A DNA stretch of 32,280 nt from Coprothermobacterota bacterium (GTDB lineage Bacteria > Caldisericota > JANLFM01). Position numbers and translations under genes: made by a program. Under the pieces are notes generated by a model. That model was not told the DNA's origin, ran no database searches, and worked only from the letters and a program-made list of their open reading frames with translations. Below, one piece after another: positions 15,289 to 23,348 of this stretch (position 1 is the stretch's first letter; each line of letters begins with the position of its first letter). Location of the stretch: positions 1-32,280 of the forward strand of contig JAPLHV010000092.1 of the NCBI GenBank assembly GCA_026389455.1, given 5' to 3'.

Positions 15289-16470
15289 CTACGGGTTGCT
15301 CTTCATCGAGGTCACGACGCCCTGAACCCACCAGTCCATCGACAACAACTGTTCCTGGGTGAGCTGCTTCCCTGCTTCCACGCGGACCGTACCGTTGACG
15401 TCCTTGATTGGCCCTTTCCAGAAGAACTCGGGGTCTGTTTTCATCTTTTCTTTCGATGCCGCCACCAGCGCCTTCATCTCGTCGGTGACCATCGGGCCGA
15501 ACTCCGCTGTTCCGGCCACGCCGGAGAAGATGTCCGGCCAGAAGGAACGAGCTTTCCAGCTACCGTCATGGATCGCTTGCAGGGTGGGGATGTAGTACTT
15601 CTCCCAGAAGAAGACATCACCGGAGACATACGCATTGGGGCCGAATTGGCGCATGTCCTCGAACTGGCTCATAGCGTAGACGCCCTTCTCTTCTGCAGCT
15701 TGCACGTGAGCTGGGTCGTTGGTAGCCTGGGCGATCACATCGGCGCCGGCATCGATCAAAGCCAAGGCGGCATCCCGCTCAGCAGCGGGGTCATAGTAGG
15801 TGTTGATGTAGATGATCCGTTCCGTCACGGCCGGGTTGACGCTTTGTGCGCCCAACAACCAGGCATTCTGGATTTGCAGGTCAACCGGAAAAACCACGGC
15901 GCCGACCATGCCAATGACGTTGGTCTTGGTTATCTTGCCGGCAATCTGGCCCAGCATGTACCAAATCTGCGTGGTCAGGGGGTAGCAAGTCTCCACGTTG
16001 GATGTGACAGTGACGCCGCAAATATTGATGAACTTCACATTGGGGAACTTCTCGGCCACCTTCAAACTATCCGCCTCGTAGCCGGAGGTTGCCGCGACGA
16101 TCACGGAATATCCGCTGTTGCACAGCTCGGTCATCACACGTTCCGCCTGCGCGCCAGGCGTTACGTTCTCCAGATAGGAGGTCTCCACGAAATCGAGTGC
16201 TGCCTGGGTCAGCTTCCTGGCTTTCTCGTGCCCGTAGTACCAGCCGAAATCTCCGACTGTGGTGTCATAAAGAAAGGCCACTTTCATCTTTGCTTCCGGA
16301 CTGGCGGTGGGACTGGGAGAGCTAGCGGTTGGGCTGGGGGAACTAGCCGTGGGACTGGGAGAGCTTACCGTCGCCGTAGGACTAGGGGAACTGGTAGGGC
16401 TTGAGGCGCATCCCACCAATAAGCTGGCACACACTGTCAGTGCCAGGAAAAAAACGGTCAACTTCTTCAT
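15289..16470 (-). CDS. BMP-family ABC transporter substrate-binding lipoprotein
   Basis: The solute-binding part of a nucleoside/nucleobase-type importer (Bmp/PnrA/NupN family). The 393-residue product starts at ATG 16470 with AAGGAGG 8 nt upstream. A short lipoprotein signal ends in the lipobox LLVGC, with cysteine 21 lipidated. Residues 22-60 are a Ser/Pro/Thr tether. The mature domain begins KMKVAFLYDTTVGDFGWYYG, the BMP-family opening, and continues with VAATSGYEADSLKVAEKFPN, GKITKTNVIGMVGA, and NTYYDPAAERDAALALIDAGAD, all family signatures. It lies 88 bp downstream of its permease gene. Known members bind purine or pyrimidine nucleosides, but relatives with other ligands exist; the neighbourhood favours a nucleobase or a related heterocycle. 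Confidence 0.9.
   Translation of the reverse strand: MKKLTVFFLALTVCASLLVGCASSPTSSPSPTATVSSPSPTASSPSPTASSPSPTASPEAKMKVAFLYDTTVGDFGWYYGHEKARKLTQAALDFVETSYLENVTPGAQAERVMTELCNSGYSVIVAATSGYEADSLKVAEKFPNVKFINICGVTVTSNVETCYPLTTQIWYMLGQIAGKITKTNVIGMVGAVVFPVDLQIQNAWLLGAQSVNPAVTERIIYINTYYDPAAERDAALALIDAGADVIAQATNDPAHVQAAEEKGVYAMSQFEDMRQFGPNAYVSGDVFFWEKYYIPTLQAIHDGSWKARSFWPDIFSGVAGTAEFGPMVTDEMKALVAASKEKMKTDPEFFWKGPIKDVNGTVRVEAGKQLTQEQLLSMDWWVQGVVTSMKSNP
16303..16392 (-). repeat. Coding 21-bp repeats in the lipoprotein tether
   Basis: Residues 27-56 are built of a seven-residue unit (SSPSPTA) repeated about four times with one variant. The DNA copies differ at several third positions, so the repeat is not fresh. 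It forms a flexible tether between lipid anchor and binding domain and could vary in length between strains. Confidence 0.8.
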
Positions 16471-16558
16471 TGCTTTGCCTCCTTGTTTTTTCGCACTTTG
16501 TGACTGTCTTGAATCCTATCCGTGTTCTTTAACACCTCCTATTTTATCGATTGCTCGG

Positions 16559-17488
16559 TCATTTCGAACCTCTTAAGTAAGGAACGGCCAGCGTCTTCGG
16601 TGCGATGCTGCCCTTCTGTTTGGCTCTCCAACTGACCAGGATCAGGATCACCAGCGGCAGCACGTAGGGGAACATGCGCAGGAAGTAGGAGGGGACGGCA
16701 ATCCCCATCGCTTCCAGGCGATAGCTGAGGGCATAGAAGATGCCGAAGAGGTAGGCGCCGGTGATAGTGTTTTGCGGTTTCCATAAGGCGAAGTTGACCA
16801 AGGCGATGGTTAACCATCCGCGCCCGGCGGCCATCCCTTCGATCCAACTGGGGCTGTAGGCCAGGGACAGGTACGCTCCAGCGATTCCGGCCAGGATGCT
16901 CCCCACGATCGTGTAGATGTAGCGGACTTTGTAGACGCTGACCCCAAGGGAATCCAAGGTGGCTGGATTGTCCCCAGCCGCGCGCAGGTGCAAGCCGGCC
17001 TTCGTCTTATAAACGAAGAACCAGGCGGCGATACAGAGAATCACAGCGATGTAGACCAAGATGTCCTGTTCGAAGATCGGTTTTAGCATCGGCACTCCGT
17101 CCAAGAAGGGCATCCGGATCTTCTTGAAAGTATCGGTGGCTACCACGCCGATGTAGGGTTTCCCGATCAAGGCGCTCAGGCCGGTGCAGAAGATGGTGAA
17201 GGCGATTCCGGTGGCCACTTGGTTGGTTCGGTAGGTGACCATCAAGAGAGCTAGGATGGCTCCTAATAAGGCACTGATCACGATCACTGCCAGGATGCCG
17301 ATCCACTTGTCTCCCGTCAGGCTGGCGAACATATACCCGGTGATGGCGCCCATCAGCATCAGGCCTTCCAACCCCAGATTCAAAACGCCGCATCGCTCGG
17401 CCAGCACTTCCCCGATGGCGGCGTAGAGCAAAGGGGTGCCAGCGGTGATTCCCATCCCGATGATCCAGAGTATCGTTCGCAGATCCAT
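16559..17488 (-). CDS. ABC transporter permease, BMP/branched-chain type (second)
   Basis: A 309-residue integral membrane subunit with about nine hydrophobic segments. ITAGTPLLYAAIGEVLAER and GVLNLGLEGLMLMGAITGY near the start are the characteristic opening of the YufQ/NupQ-like permease, and AAGDNPATLDSLGVSVYKVR is the cytoplasmic coupling loop that contacts the ATPase. The ATG follows the first permease's stop by one base, with GAGGAG inside the upstream gene, so translation is coupled. It would pair with the first permease in a heterodimeric channel. The gap to the lipoprotein gene holds no hairpin. Confidence 0.9.
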   Translation of the reverse strand: MDLRTILWIIGMGITAGTPLLYAAIGEVLAERCGVLNLGLEGLMLMGAITGYMFASLTGDKWIGILAVIVISALLGAILALLMVTYRTNQVATGIAFTIFCTGLSALIGKPYIGVVATDTFKKIRMPFLDGVPMLKPIFEQDILVYIAVILCIAAWFFVYKTKAGLHLRAAGDNPATLDSLGVSVYKVRYIYTIVGSILAGIAGAYLSLAYSPSWIEGMAAGRGWLTIALVNFALWKPQNTITGAYLFGIFYALSYRLEAMGIAVPSYFLRMFPYVLPLVILILVSWRAKQKGSIAPKTLAVPYLRGSK

Positions 17489-17489
17489 C

Positions 17490-18638
17490 TCAGCGCTCCT
17501 CCCCGGCGGCCTGGGGGATCTCGCATGAATCCTTCAGCACGCTTCCGGCTGCGCTTGTGTCCGCCGCCAAGCGGCTCTTTTGGGGCTGTTCGCGAGTCCA
17601 GGTGAACTTGTAAACCGTCAGGATCTCGCCGGCTAAAACCAGCAGCAGGATCAACCCTTTAAGCATGGAGATCACCATCGAGGGGATCCCCATCATCTGC
17701 ATGGTGAAACCGGCCACCAACAAGCCGGCAAAGAGGTAGCTGACGATCAGGATGGCGCCGGTGCCCAGACGAGCTACCCAGGCGATGACGAAGGCGGAAA
17801 AGCCATAATCCGCAGAGATGGTGGGCTGCAATCGGTGCACCACGCCTGACACCTCCATCATCCCCGCCACCCCGGCTACGGCGCCGCTCAAGAACATGGC
17901 GATGAAGAAGTACTTCCGGATGTTGATCCCAGCGTATTTTGCGCCGCGGATGTTTTCTCCTACAGCGCGCATCTCGTAGCCATAGACGGTGCGGTTGACG
18001 AAGTAATGGACCAGGATGATGACCCCAATGACGACCAGAAATCCGATGTGAACCCGTGAATCAGCAATCAGGATGGGCAGCCTGGCAGCTTCCGCGAAGG
18101 GAGCCGTCTGGGGCGCCACCGTCGCCGGGTCATCCCAGGCGTCGAAGACCAGATAGCGGATGAAGTAGATCACCACGCTGTTCATCAAGATGGTGGTCAG
18201 AATCTCGCTGATCCCCAGGTAAATTCTGGGCAGCACGGAGATGTAGGCGAGCAAACCTGCCACGATCGCCCCGGCGAAGAACATCAGGATCAAGAGGATC
18301 GGCGCCGGCAGGTTGGGAAAAGCCAATGCCACCCCAGTTGCTGCTGCTGCACCAGCGAAGAATTGTCCTTCCACGCCGATGTTCCACAACCCTGCCTTGG
18401 CGGCTACGGCGACAGCCAGCGCACAGAGGGAGAGGGGAATCAGCATGAGGAGGTTTTCCAGGATCCCCGGGATGGTGAGATAGGTTTGGCCGAACGCCTT
18501 GGCGAAGATCTCGATCGGCTTGTATCCCATGATGCTGAGCACGAGTGTGCTGATCGCCAAAGCCAGGATGATGGCGGCGATCCCTACCAGGATGCTGGTC
18601 GAGGTTTGGGAAGTTTGACGTTTTTCAATTCGTAACAT
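17490..18638 (-). CDS. ABC transporter permease, BMP/branched-chain type (first)
   Basis: A 382-residue membrane subunit, YufP/NupP-like. About nine or ten hydrophobic segments follow a short basic N-terminus. KAGLWNIGVEGQFFAGAAAA is the hallmark of this permease, and ISEILTTILMNSVVIYFIRY and RAVGENIRGAKYAGINIRKY (coupling loop) are also typical. It starts 14 bp inside the end of the ATPase gene. The C-terminal tail after the last segment (about 40 residues, polar, with Lys/Arg) is longer than usual and not conserved by eye. Part of the same importer as its neighbours. Confidence 0.9.
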   Translation of the reverse strand: MLRIEKRQTSQTSTSILVGIAAIILALAISTLVLSIMGYKPIEIFAKAFGQTYLTIPGILENLLMLIPLSLCALAVAVAAKAGLWNIGVEGQFFAGAAAATGVALAFPNLPAPILLILMFFAGAIVAGLLAYISVLPRIYLGISEILTTILMNSVVIYFIRYLVFDAWDDPATVAPQTAPFAEAARLPILIADSRVHIGFLVVIGVIILVHYFVNRTVYGYEMRAVGENIRGAKYAGINIRKYFFIAMFLSGAVAGVAGMMEVSGVVHRLQPTISADYGFSAFVIAWVARLGTGAILIVSYLFAGLLVAGFTMQMMGIPSMVISMLKGLILLLVLAGEILTVYKFTWTREQPQKSRLAADTSAAGSVLKDSCEIPQAAGEER

Positions 18639-20190
18639 CGGCTGATTCCTCGGTCTGGTAGGGGATACCCATCATGGCGCAGCCCAGGGTTTCTATGGTC
18701 CAATCGTTGCGGTGCTTCTTGGAGGTCATTTCACCCTTGTAGATCACGGCGATGCTGTCCGAGAGAGTCAAGATCTCGTCAAGGTCCTCGGAGATAAGCA
18801 GGATGGCACACCCTCTTTTCTGTTCTTGGATCAGGTAGTTGTGCACCATCTCGACAGCGCAGATATCCAGACCGTAGGTAGGATGTACGGCCACGATCAG
18901 TTTCGGTCCGCAGGAGATCTCACGGGCCAGGATCAGCTTTTGCATGTTGCCCCCAGAGAGCAGCTTGATTGGCGTATTGGGGGAGGACATGCGCACATCG
19001 TATTCCTTAAGTAGCCGGCCACCGATCTCCTCCGCCTTGCGGTGGTTCAAGGTCCAACCCCGACGGATCGGAGGCTTCCTGTAACTCTTTAAGATGACAT
19101 TGTCGATGCAACTGAATGAGGGGATCGAACCGGTCCCGATGCGGTCCTCGGGAATGTGGCTGATCCCGGCCTGAATGAAGTGGAGGGTAGCTCCCTTGAT
19201 CTCCTTCTGGTTCAGCGAGACCGTCCCCGCTTCCAGAGGTCGCATTCCCGTCAATGCTTCCGCCAGTTCGGATTGACCATTGCCGGAGACCCCCGCAAGG
19301 CCCAGGATTTCGCCCTTCTCAATGGTAAAGGAAACTCCCTTCAAGGCGACCTGGCCCTCGTCTCCCTTGGCCGTCAGCCCTTCCGCGACCAGGACCGGCT
19401 CCCGCCGGACCTCCTTGTCGATAGCGATCTTGGCGATCGTCTCCATCTCCCGACCGATCATCATCCGGGCCAGCTCCTTGGGACTGGTTTGGTCCTTGTC
19501 CATGGTCCGGATCAAACGGCCCTCCCGGAGGACGGTGACGCGGTCGGCTATCTCCATCACTTCGTTCAGCTTGTGGCTGATGAAGATGACCGTCTTGCCC
19601 TGAGTCTTCATCTCCCGCAAATAGACGAACAATTTCTCCGTCTCTTGGGGGGTTAGCACCGAGGTGGGCTCATCAAGGATCAGGAACTCCATATTGCGGT
19701 AAAGCATCTTGATGATCTCCACCCGTTGTTTCTGCCCGGCGGACAAATCCCGTACGGTGATGTTGGGATCCACCGGCAGGTTATAGCGGGCGGAGAGATC
19801 GGCGATATGTTTCACCAGGACCGGTTGGTTTAGCAGCCAACCTTGTTCCTTCCAGCCGATGATAATGTTTTCGTATACTTTCAGCTCTTCGACCAACTTG
19901 AAGTGCTGGTGAACCATCCCGATCCCAGAGGCGATAGCGTCCTTGGGGTTGCGAATGTGGACTTCCTTGCCGTGAATGAAGATTTTCCCTGCATCTGGCG
20001 TATACAAGCCGGTGAGAATGTTCATCAGGGTACTCTTCCCGGCGCCGTTTTCACCCAGCAGGGCGTGGATTTCGCCCTTGCGGATGGTCAAATCCACGGA
20101 CTGGTTGGCCAACACGCCGGGGAAAGTTTTCGTGATTCCCCGCAATTCGAGGGCGTTCTCAGCTACGACGAGGTCGGCTGTAGGGCTCAA
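18625..20190 (-). CDS. ABC transporter ATP-binding protein with two cassettes (BMP-type importer)
   Basis: The energy subunit (521 residues) of the importer, organised like YufO/NupO and RbsA. The first cassette is complete: Walker A LLGENGAGKSTLM, signature LSAGQKQRVEI and Walker B LILDEPTSVL. The second has the expected degenerate form: SGNGQSE in place of Walker A, signature LSGGNMQKLIL, and VAVHPTYGLD without the catalytic glutamate. The start is a TTG at 20190 with GAGG six bases upstream; an in-frame TAG lies a few codons above, so no longer start exists. It is the first gene of the ten-gene operon that runs to the ferredoxin. The promoter should be in the divergent gap to 20654. Confidence 0.92.
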   Translation of the reverse strand: MSPTADLVVAENALELRGITKTFPGVLANQSVDLTIRKGEIHALLGENGAGKSTLMNILTGLYTPDAGKIFIHGKEVHIRNPKDAIASGIGMVHQHFKLVEELKVYENIIIGWKEQGWLLNQPVLVKHIADLSARYNLPVDPNITVRDLSAGQKQRVEIIKMLYRNMEFLILDEPTSVLTPQETEKLFVYLREMKTQGKTVIFISHKLNEVMEIADRVTVLREGRLIRTMDKDQTSPKELARMMIGREMETIAKIAIDKEVRREPVLVAEGLTAKGDEGQVALKGVSFTIEKGEILGLAGVSGNGQSELAEALTGMRPLEAGTVSLNQKEIKGATLHFIQAGISHIPEDRIGTGSIPSFSCIDNVILKSYRKPPIRRGWTLNHRKAEEIGGRLLKEYDVRMSSPNTPIKLLSGGNMQKLILAREISCGPKLIVAVHPTYGLDICAVEMVHNYLIQEQKRGCAILLISEDLDEILTLSDSIAVIYKGEMTSKKHRNDWTIETLGCAMMGIPYQTEESADVTN

Positions 20191-20653
20191 CCTTCGCCTC
20201 TGTTTCTACCCGCGATCACAAGCTTGAACCGTTCTCTGTGGATAGTAGGTGGGTACGCGACGAGACCGTATGGGGGAGAACATGGAGACGCGCTTCCTTT
20301 TCAACCTTTGCATCCGGAAGGAAACTCCTTTACCTAGGTTAAGATCGTTGCCTGGATGGTACAAGAAGCCTTATGATAAAAATACAATATACATCATGCA
20401 TAGTATGGTGGTTTCCTTGCCGCGTCAATGGGGTGTTTTTCGTCTCCGCCAGCGAGGACTCACCGCTCCATGATTGCCGCTCCAGTGCCGTAATGACGAT
20501 TTTTGACCGCATCACTTGGAAATCGATAGCCTCGATCCTGCCGATAAGGTGCGCTGATCGGTGGAGTTGCCTGCTGCTGGTTTGGCTCCTTTTTCGGTTA
20601 AAATGAGGCGAAATGTACGCGTTGGGCAATTAAGACAAGAACGGGAGGAGCCA
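20191..20653. other. Divergent intergenic region between the importer operon and the deaminase
   Basis: 463 bp without a plausible gene. An AT-rich stretch at about 20370-20405 is the best place for a promoter of the importer operon, but no hexamer pair is convincing. On the reverse strand the leader would be about 170 nt, long enough for a regulatory RNA. I looked for purine, TPP, THF and preQ1 riboswitch cores and did not recognise one. The deaminase ribosome-binding site is GGGAGGAG at 20643-20650. Confidence 0.4.
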
Positions 20654-22036
20654 ATGAAGAGAACCTTGATCCGTGAGATCGCCGAGCTTTATCCATTCGA
20701 CCAAGCGGACAGCCATCTTCAGGATGGTTACATCTTCATCGAGGACGGCCTCATCACCGCCCTGGGGTGCGGAGAGCCTCCGCCAGCCTTGCGGATGGCG
20801 GCGGACCAGGTGATCACGGCTCGCGATCGTCTGGTGCTTCCGGGATTCGTCAACACCCATCACCATTTCTACCAGACGCTCACCCGTAATGTCAGAGCGG
20901 TGCAGAACAGCAAGTTGGAGGATTGGATCCTTCACCTCTATCAGCTTTGGCAAGGCCTCGACGAGGAAATGGTCTACCGTTCCAGCCTGGTCGCTCTTTT
21001 GGAAATGCTGAAGAGCGGTGTCACCACCACGGCTGACCACCATTACGTCTTCCCGCAGGGGTGTCCGAAAATGATCGATGCCGAGATCGAAGCCGCTCGC
21101 GCCGTCGGCGTTCGCTTTCATCCGACTCGCGGAAGCATGTCCCTCTCCGTTGAGGAGGGGGGGTTGCCGCCGCGGAGCTTGGTGCAGAGCGAGGAGCAAA
21201 TCCTGGACGACTGCTTGCGACTGGTGCGGAGATATCACGACAGGGGACCGCGCTCGATGGTTCGCATCGGCCTGGCGCCCTGCTCCCTCTACGAGGTGAC
21301 GCCCTCGTTGATGAGAGAGACCCTGCGTCTGGCGGAGGAAGAGGATCTCCTGCTGCATACGCACCTCTGTGAGACTCGAGACGAGGTGCTCTTCTGCCGG
21401 GAACGATTCGGTCGCAACCCGGTAGATCTGATGGATGATCTTGGATGGTTGACACCCCGCACTTGGTTCGCTCATTTCATCCATTTGACCGAGGACGAGT
21501 TGACCAAGGCAGGCCGCGCCGGCGTGGGGATGTCCTATTGCTCTTCCTCCAACATGAGGCTCGCTTCCGGCATCGCGCCGATTGGACCCTTGCAGGCCGC
21601 GGGAGTTCGAACCAGCATCGGCATTGATGGCAGCGCCAGTAACGATATGAACAACATGGTGTTGGAGATGCGCACCGGCCTCCTTCTGCAGCGACTGCGC
21701 GACGGAGCGGGTTCCATGACGCCGCTTCAGATCCTTTCCATGGCCACCCGGGAAGGGGCCGCCGTGCTCGGTCGAGGGCAAGAGATCGGCTCGCTGGAGA
21801 TCGGAAAAGCGGCGGATTTGGTGGGCTTTCGTCTGGACACTTTGGAACTGGCGGGCGGGCTGGACGATCCCTTGGGCGCTCTCTTGTTTTGCGATGTGAA
21901 AGGGGCCGACCTCTGTTTGGTAAATGGCGAGGTTCTGATCCGTAACGGGGAGCTGCAACGATGGGACGCCGAGGAGCTGGAGGCGATCATTCGCTGTCAG
22001 AATCGCAATTCTCGAAAATTAATCCGGGGAGAATGA
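20654..22036 (+). CDS. Amidohydrolase of the 8-oxoguanine/isocytosine deaminase type
   Basis: A 460-residue metal-dependent deaminase (cog0402, related to AtzB/SsnA). The ATG at 20654 follows GGGAGGAG by 3 nt; the open frame above it has no family similarity. Metal site: GFVNTHHHFYQTLTR (HxH), the histidine in LLHTHLCET, AHFIHLTEDE, and the aspartate of GIDGSASND. The markers that separate 8-oxoguanine deaminase from its relatives are present: TTTADHHYVFPQG, FHPTRGSMSLS, GLAPCSLYEVT and SSNMRLASGIAP. Known enzymes convert 8-oxoguanine to urate (EC 3.5.4.32), and members have been reported to act on isocytosine, giving uracil. That product would feed the PreTA/hydantoinase operon, which converges on this gene from the other side. 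It is divergent from the importer operon. Confidence 0.85.
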   Translation: MKRTLIREIAELYPFDQADSHLQDGYIFIEDGLITALGCGEPPPALRMAADQVITARDRLVLPGFVNTHHHFYQTLTRNVRAVQNSKLEDWILHLYQLWQGLDEEMVYRSSLVALLEMLKSGVTTTADHHYVFPQGCPKMIDAEIEAARAVGVRFHPTRGSMSLSVEEGGLPPRSLVQSEEQILDDCLRLVRRYHDRGPRSMVRIGLAPCSLYEVTPSLMRETLRLAEEEDLLLHTHLCETRDEVLFCRERFGRNPVDLMDDLGWLTPRTWFAHFIHLTEDELTKAGRAGVGMSYCSSSNMRLASGIAPIGPLQAAGVRTSIGIDGSASNDMNNMVLEMRTGLLLQRLRDGAGSMTPLQILSMATREGAAVLGRGQEIGSLEIGKAADLVGFRLDTLELAGGLDDPLGALLFCDVKGADLCLVNGEVLIRNGELQRWDAEELEAIIRCQNRNSRKLIRGE

Positions 22037-22091
22037 GCGGAAGCGCGGTTGCACCATAGCGATGGTGGGTCGTTTACTTCCGTCCCCCAGC

Positions 22092-23348
22092 CTATGCCGA
22101 TCCTTCCGTATGCTCTTCCTTTGCTGTGAAACGAATGGCTGCGGGAACCGGACAGGTGATCCTGCAGAGTCCGCACCCGGCGCACTTCTCGGAATCCACC
22201 CGGACGGTCCGATCGGGGTGGAATTCGATGGCCTGATAGGCGCCGTCCCGGCAAGCCAGGTAGCAGCGACCACAGCCGATGCACAGATCCGCATCGATCT
22301 GGGCGATCAACTGCTGTCGCCGGCTGAGCTCCTTGCTGGAGCGGGCCAGCTTGGGCCGAATGGCGCCGACCAGTTCCTCCACCGTCCTGAAGCGATGTTT
22401 CTCCATGAAGGCTGCCAGACCGTCTCTCAAATCCTCGATCAGTCCATACCCCTCCAGCATAATCTGCGTCGTAACCTGCACAGTCCGCGCTCCCAGCAGG
22501 AGGAACTCGATGGCATCCTGGGCGCAGGTCACGCCACCGGCTGCGGAGAGCTGAAGTTGGAGCGACGGTTCGCCGGCCAGCTCATCGAGGCAGAACTGAG
22601 CAATGGGTTTTATAGCGGCGCCGGAAAGGCCGGCTGCTGCCGACATCCCTTCGATGGTGGGGAAGGGGGAGAGGGTGGCGAGGTCGATTCCGGAGATCGA
22701 TTTCAAAGTATTAATGGCCGTCAGCGCGGCTGCTCCGCCCTCCTGCGCGGCCAGTCCGATGGCGGCGAGATTGGCCACATGGGCGCTCAGCTTCACCATC
22801 ACCGGCAGGTAGGTTGCACTCTGCACCCAAGTGACCACCTCCTTCACCGACTGCGGGTTCTGCCCGATCGACCCACCCGCACAACTGCCGCCTTCCCCGC
22901 AAGGATCTGGGCAGGAGAGGCATAGCTCGATGGCGTCGGCGCCGGCCGCAGTGGCCAATCCTGCTAAATGCTGCCACTGCTTTTGATCGAATTCCGCCTT
23001 GAGGCTGATGGCCAGAAATTTGTCAGGGTAGCGGCTCTTGAGGAGGGCGTAATCAGCCATCGTCTTCTCCACCGACTGGTCAATGCGGAAGTCGATGTTG
23101 GCGAGCCCCCCCTTATAGGGAGCGGTGAGGCCGCTGCCGCCCAGGCCGATCCCAGCGAAACGGGGGGAAAGGCTGTGATCGGGCAGATCCTGGGCCAAGG
23201 AGACGCTCTTGGTGACCGCCCCTGCCCACCCCATGCGAAAAGCCCGTTCGATCATCTCCCCGAAGCGGGAGACGGGGGAGGCCGCCAGGAGGAAAGGGTT
23301 CTCGCACTGGAAGCCGCAGAAGGATACCTTCAGGTCCGGTCTACTCAC
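22092..23348 (-). CDS. preA: Dihydropyrimidine dehydrogenase-like subunit PreA (divergent)
   Basis: The FMN subunit that reduces uracil or thymine to the dihydro form. The 418 residues start with a dihydroorotate-dehydrogenase-like barrel and end with two 4Fe-4S motifs, CIGCGRCYLAC (about 357) and CAGCGLCRITCP (about 389). Ring-binding features are present: AINTLKSISGIDL with the Asn-Thr pair, and GLSGAAIKPIAQF. The catalytic loop is unusual: LSCPDPCGEGGSCAGGSIGQ replaces the usual SCPHGMxERGMGxxxGQ pattern, so the proton donor cannot be assigned and the substrate may differ. The GTG start overlaps the end of preT by eight bases with GGGAGAGG upstream. It is the last gene of its operon, 55 bp from the convergent deaminase. 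Confidence 0.83.
   Translation of the reverse strand: MSRPDLKVSFCGFQCENPFLLAASPVSRFGEMIERAFRMGWAGAVTKSVSLAQDLPDHSLSPRFAGIGLGGSGLTAPYKGGLANIDFRIDQSVEKTMADYALLKSRYPDKFLAISLKAEFDQKQWQHLAGLATAAGADAIELCLSCPDPCGEGGSCAGGSIGQNPQSVKEVVTWVQSATYLPVMVKLSAHVANLAAIGLAAQEGGAAALTAINTLKSISGIDLATLSPFPTIEGMSAAAGLSGAAIKPIAQFCLDELAGEPSLQLQLSAAGGVTCAQDAIEFLLLGARTVQVTTQIMLEGYGLIEDLRDGLAAFMEKHRFRTVEELVGAIRPKLARSSKELSRRQQLIAQIDADLCIGCGRCYLACRDGAYQAIEFHPDRTVRVDSEKCAGCGLCRITCPVPAAIRFTAKEEHTEGSA

Noticed and set aside
20191-20653. Riboswitch before the importer operon or the deaminase
   Set aside because: The location and gene functions made it likely, but I could not find the conserved core of purine, TPP, THF or preQ1 classes. 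A covariance-model search of this interval would decide.
20630-21958. A 442-codon open frame on the - strand opposite the 8-oxoguanine-type deaminase
   Set aside because: The + strand frame has all catalytic motifs and a ribosome-binding site; the opposite frame shows no family similarity.
22052-22067. Small hairpin between the convergent deaminase and preA genes as terminator
   Set aside because: Only a 6-bp stem and no T-run; too weak to call.
22062-22925. A 287-codon + strand frame opposite preA
   Set aside because: Antisense to a gene with two clear iron-sulfur motifs; composition is of random type.
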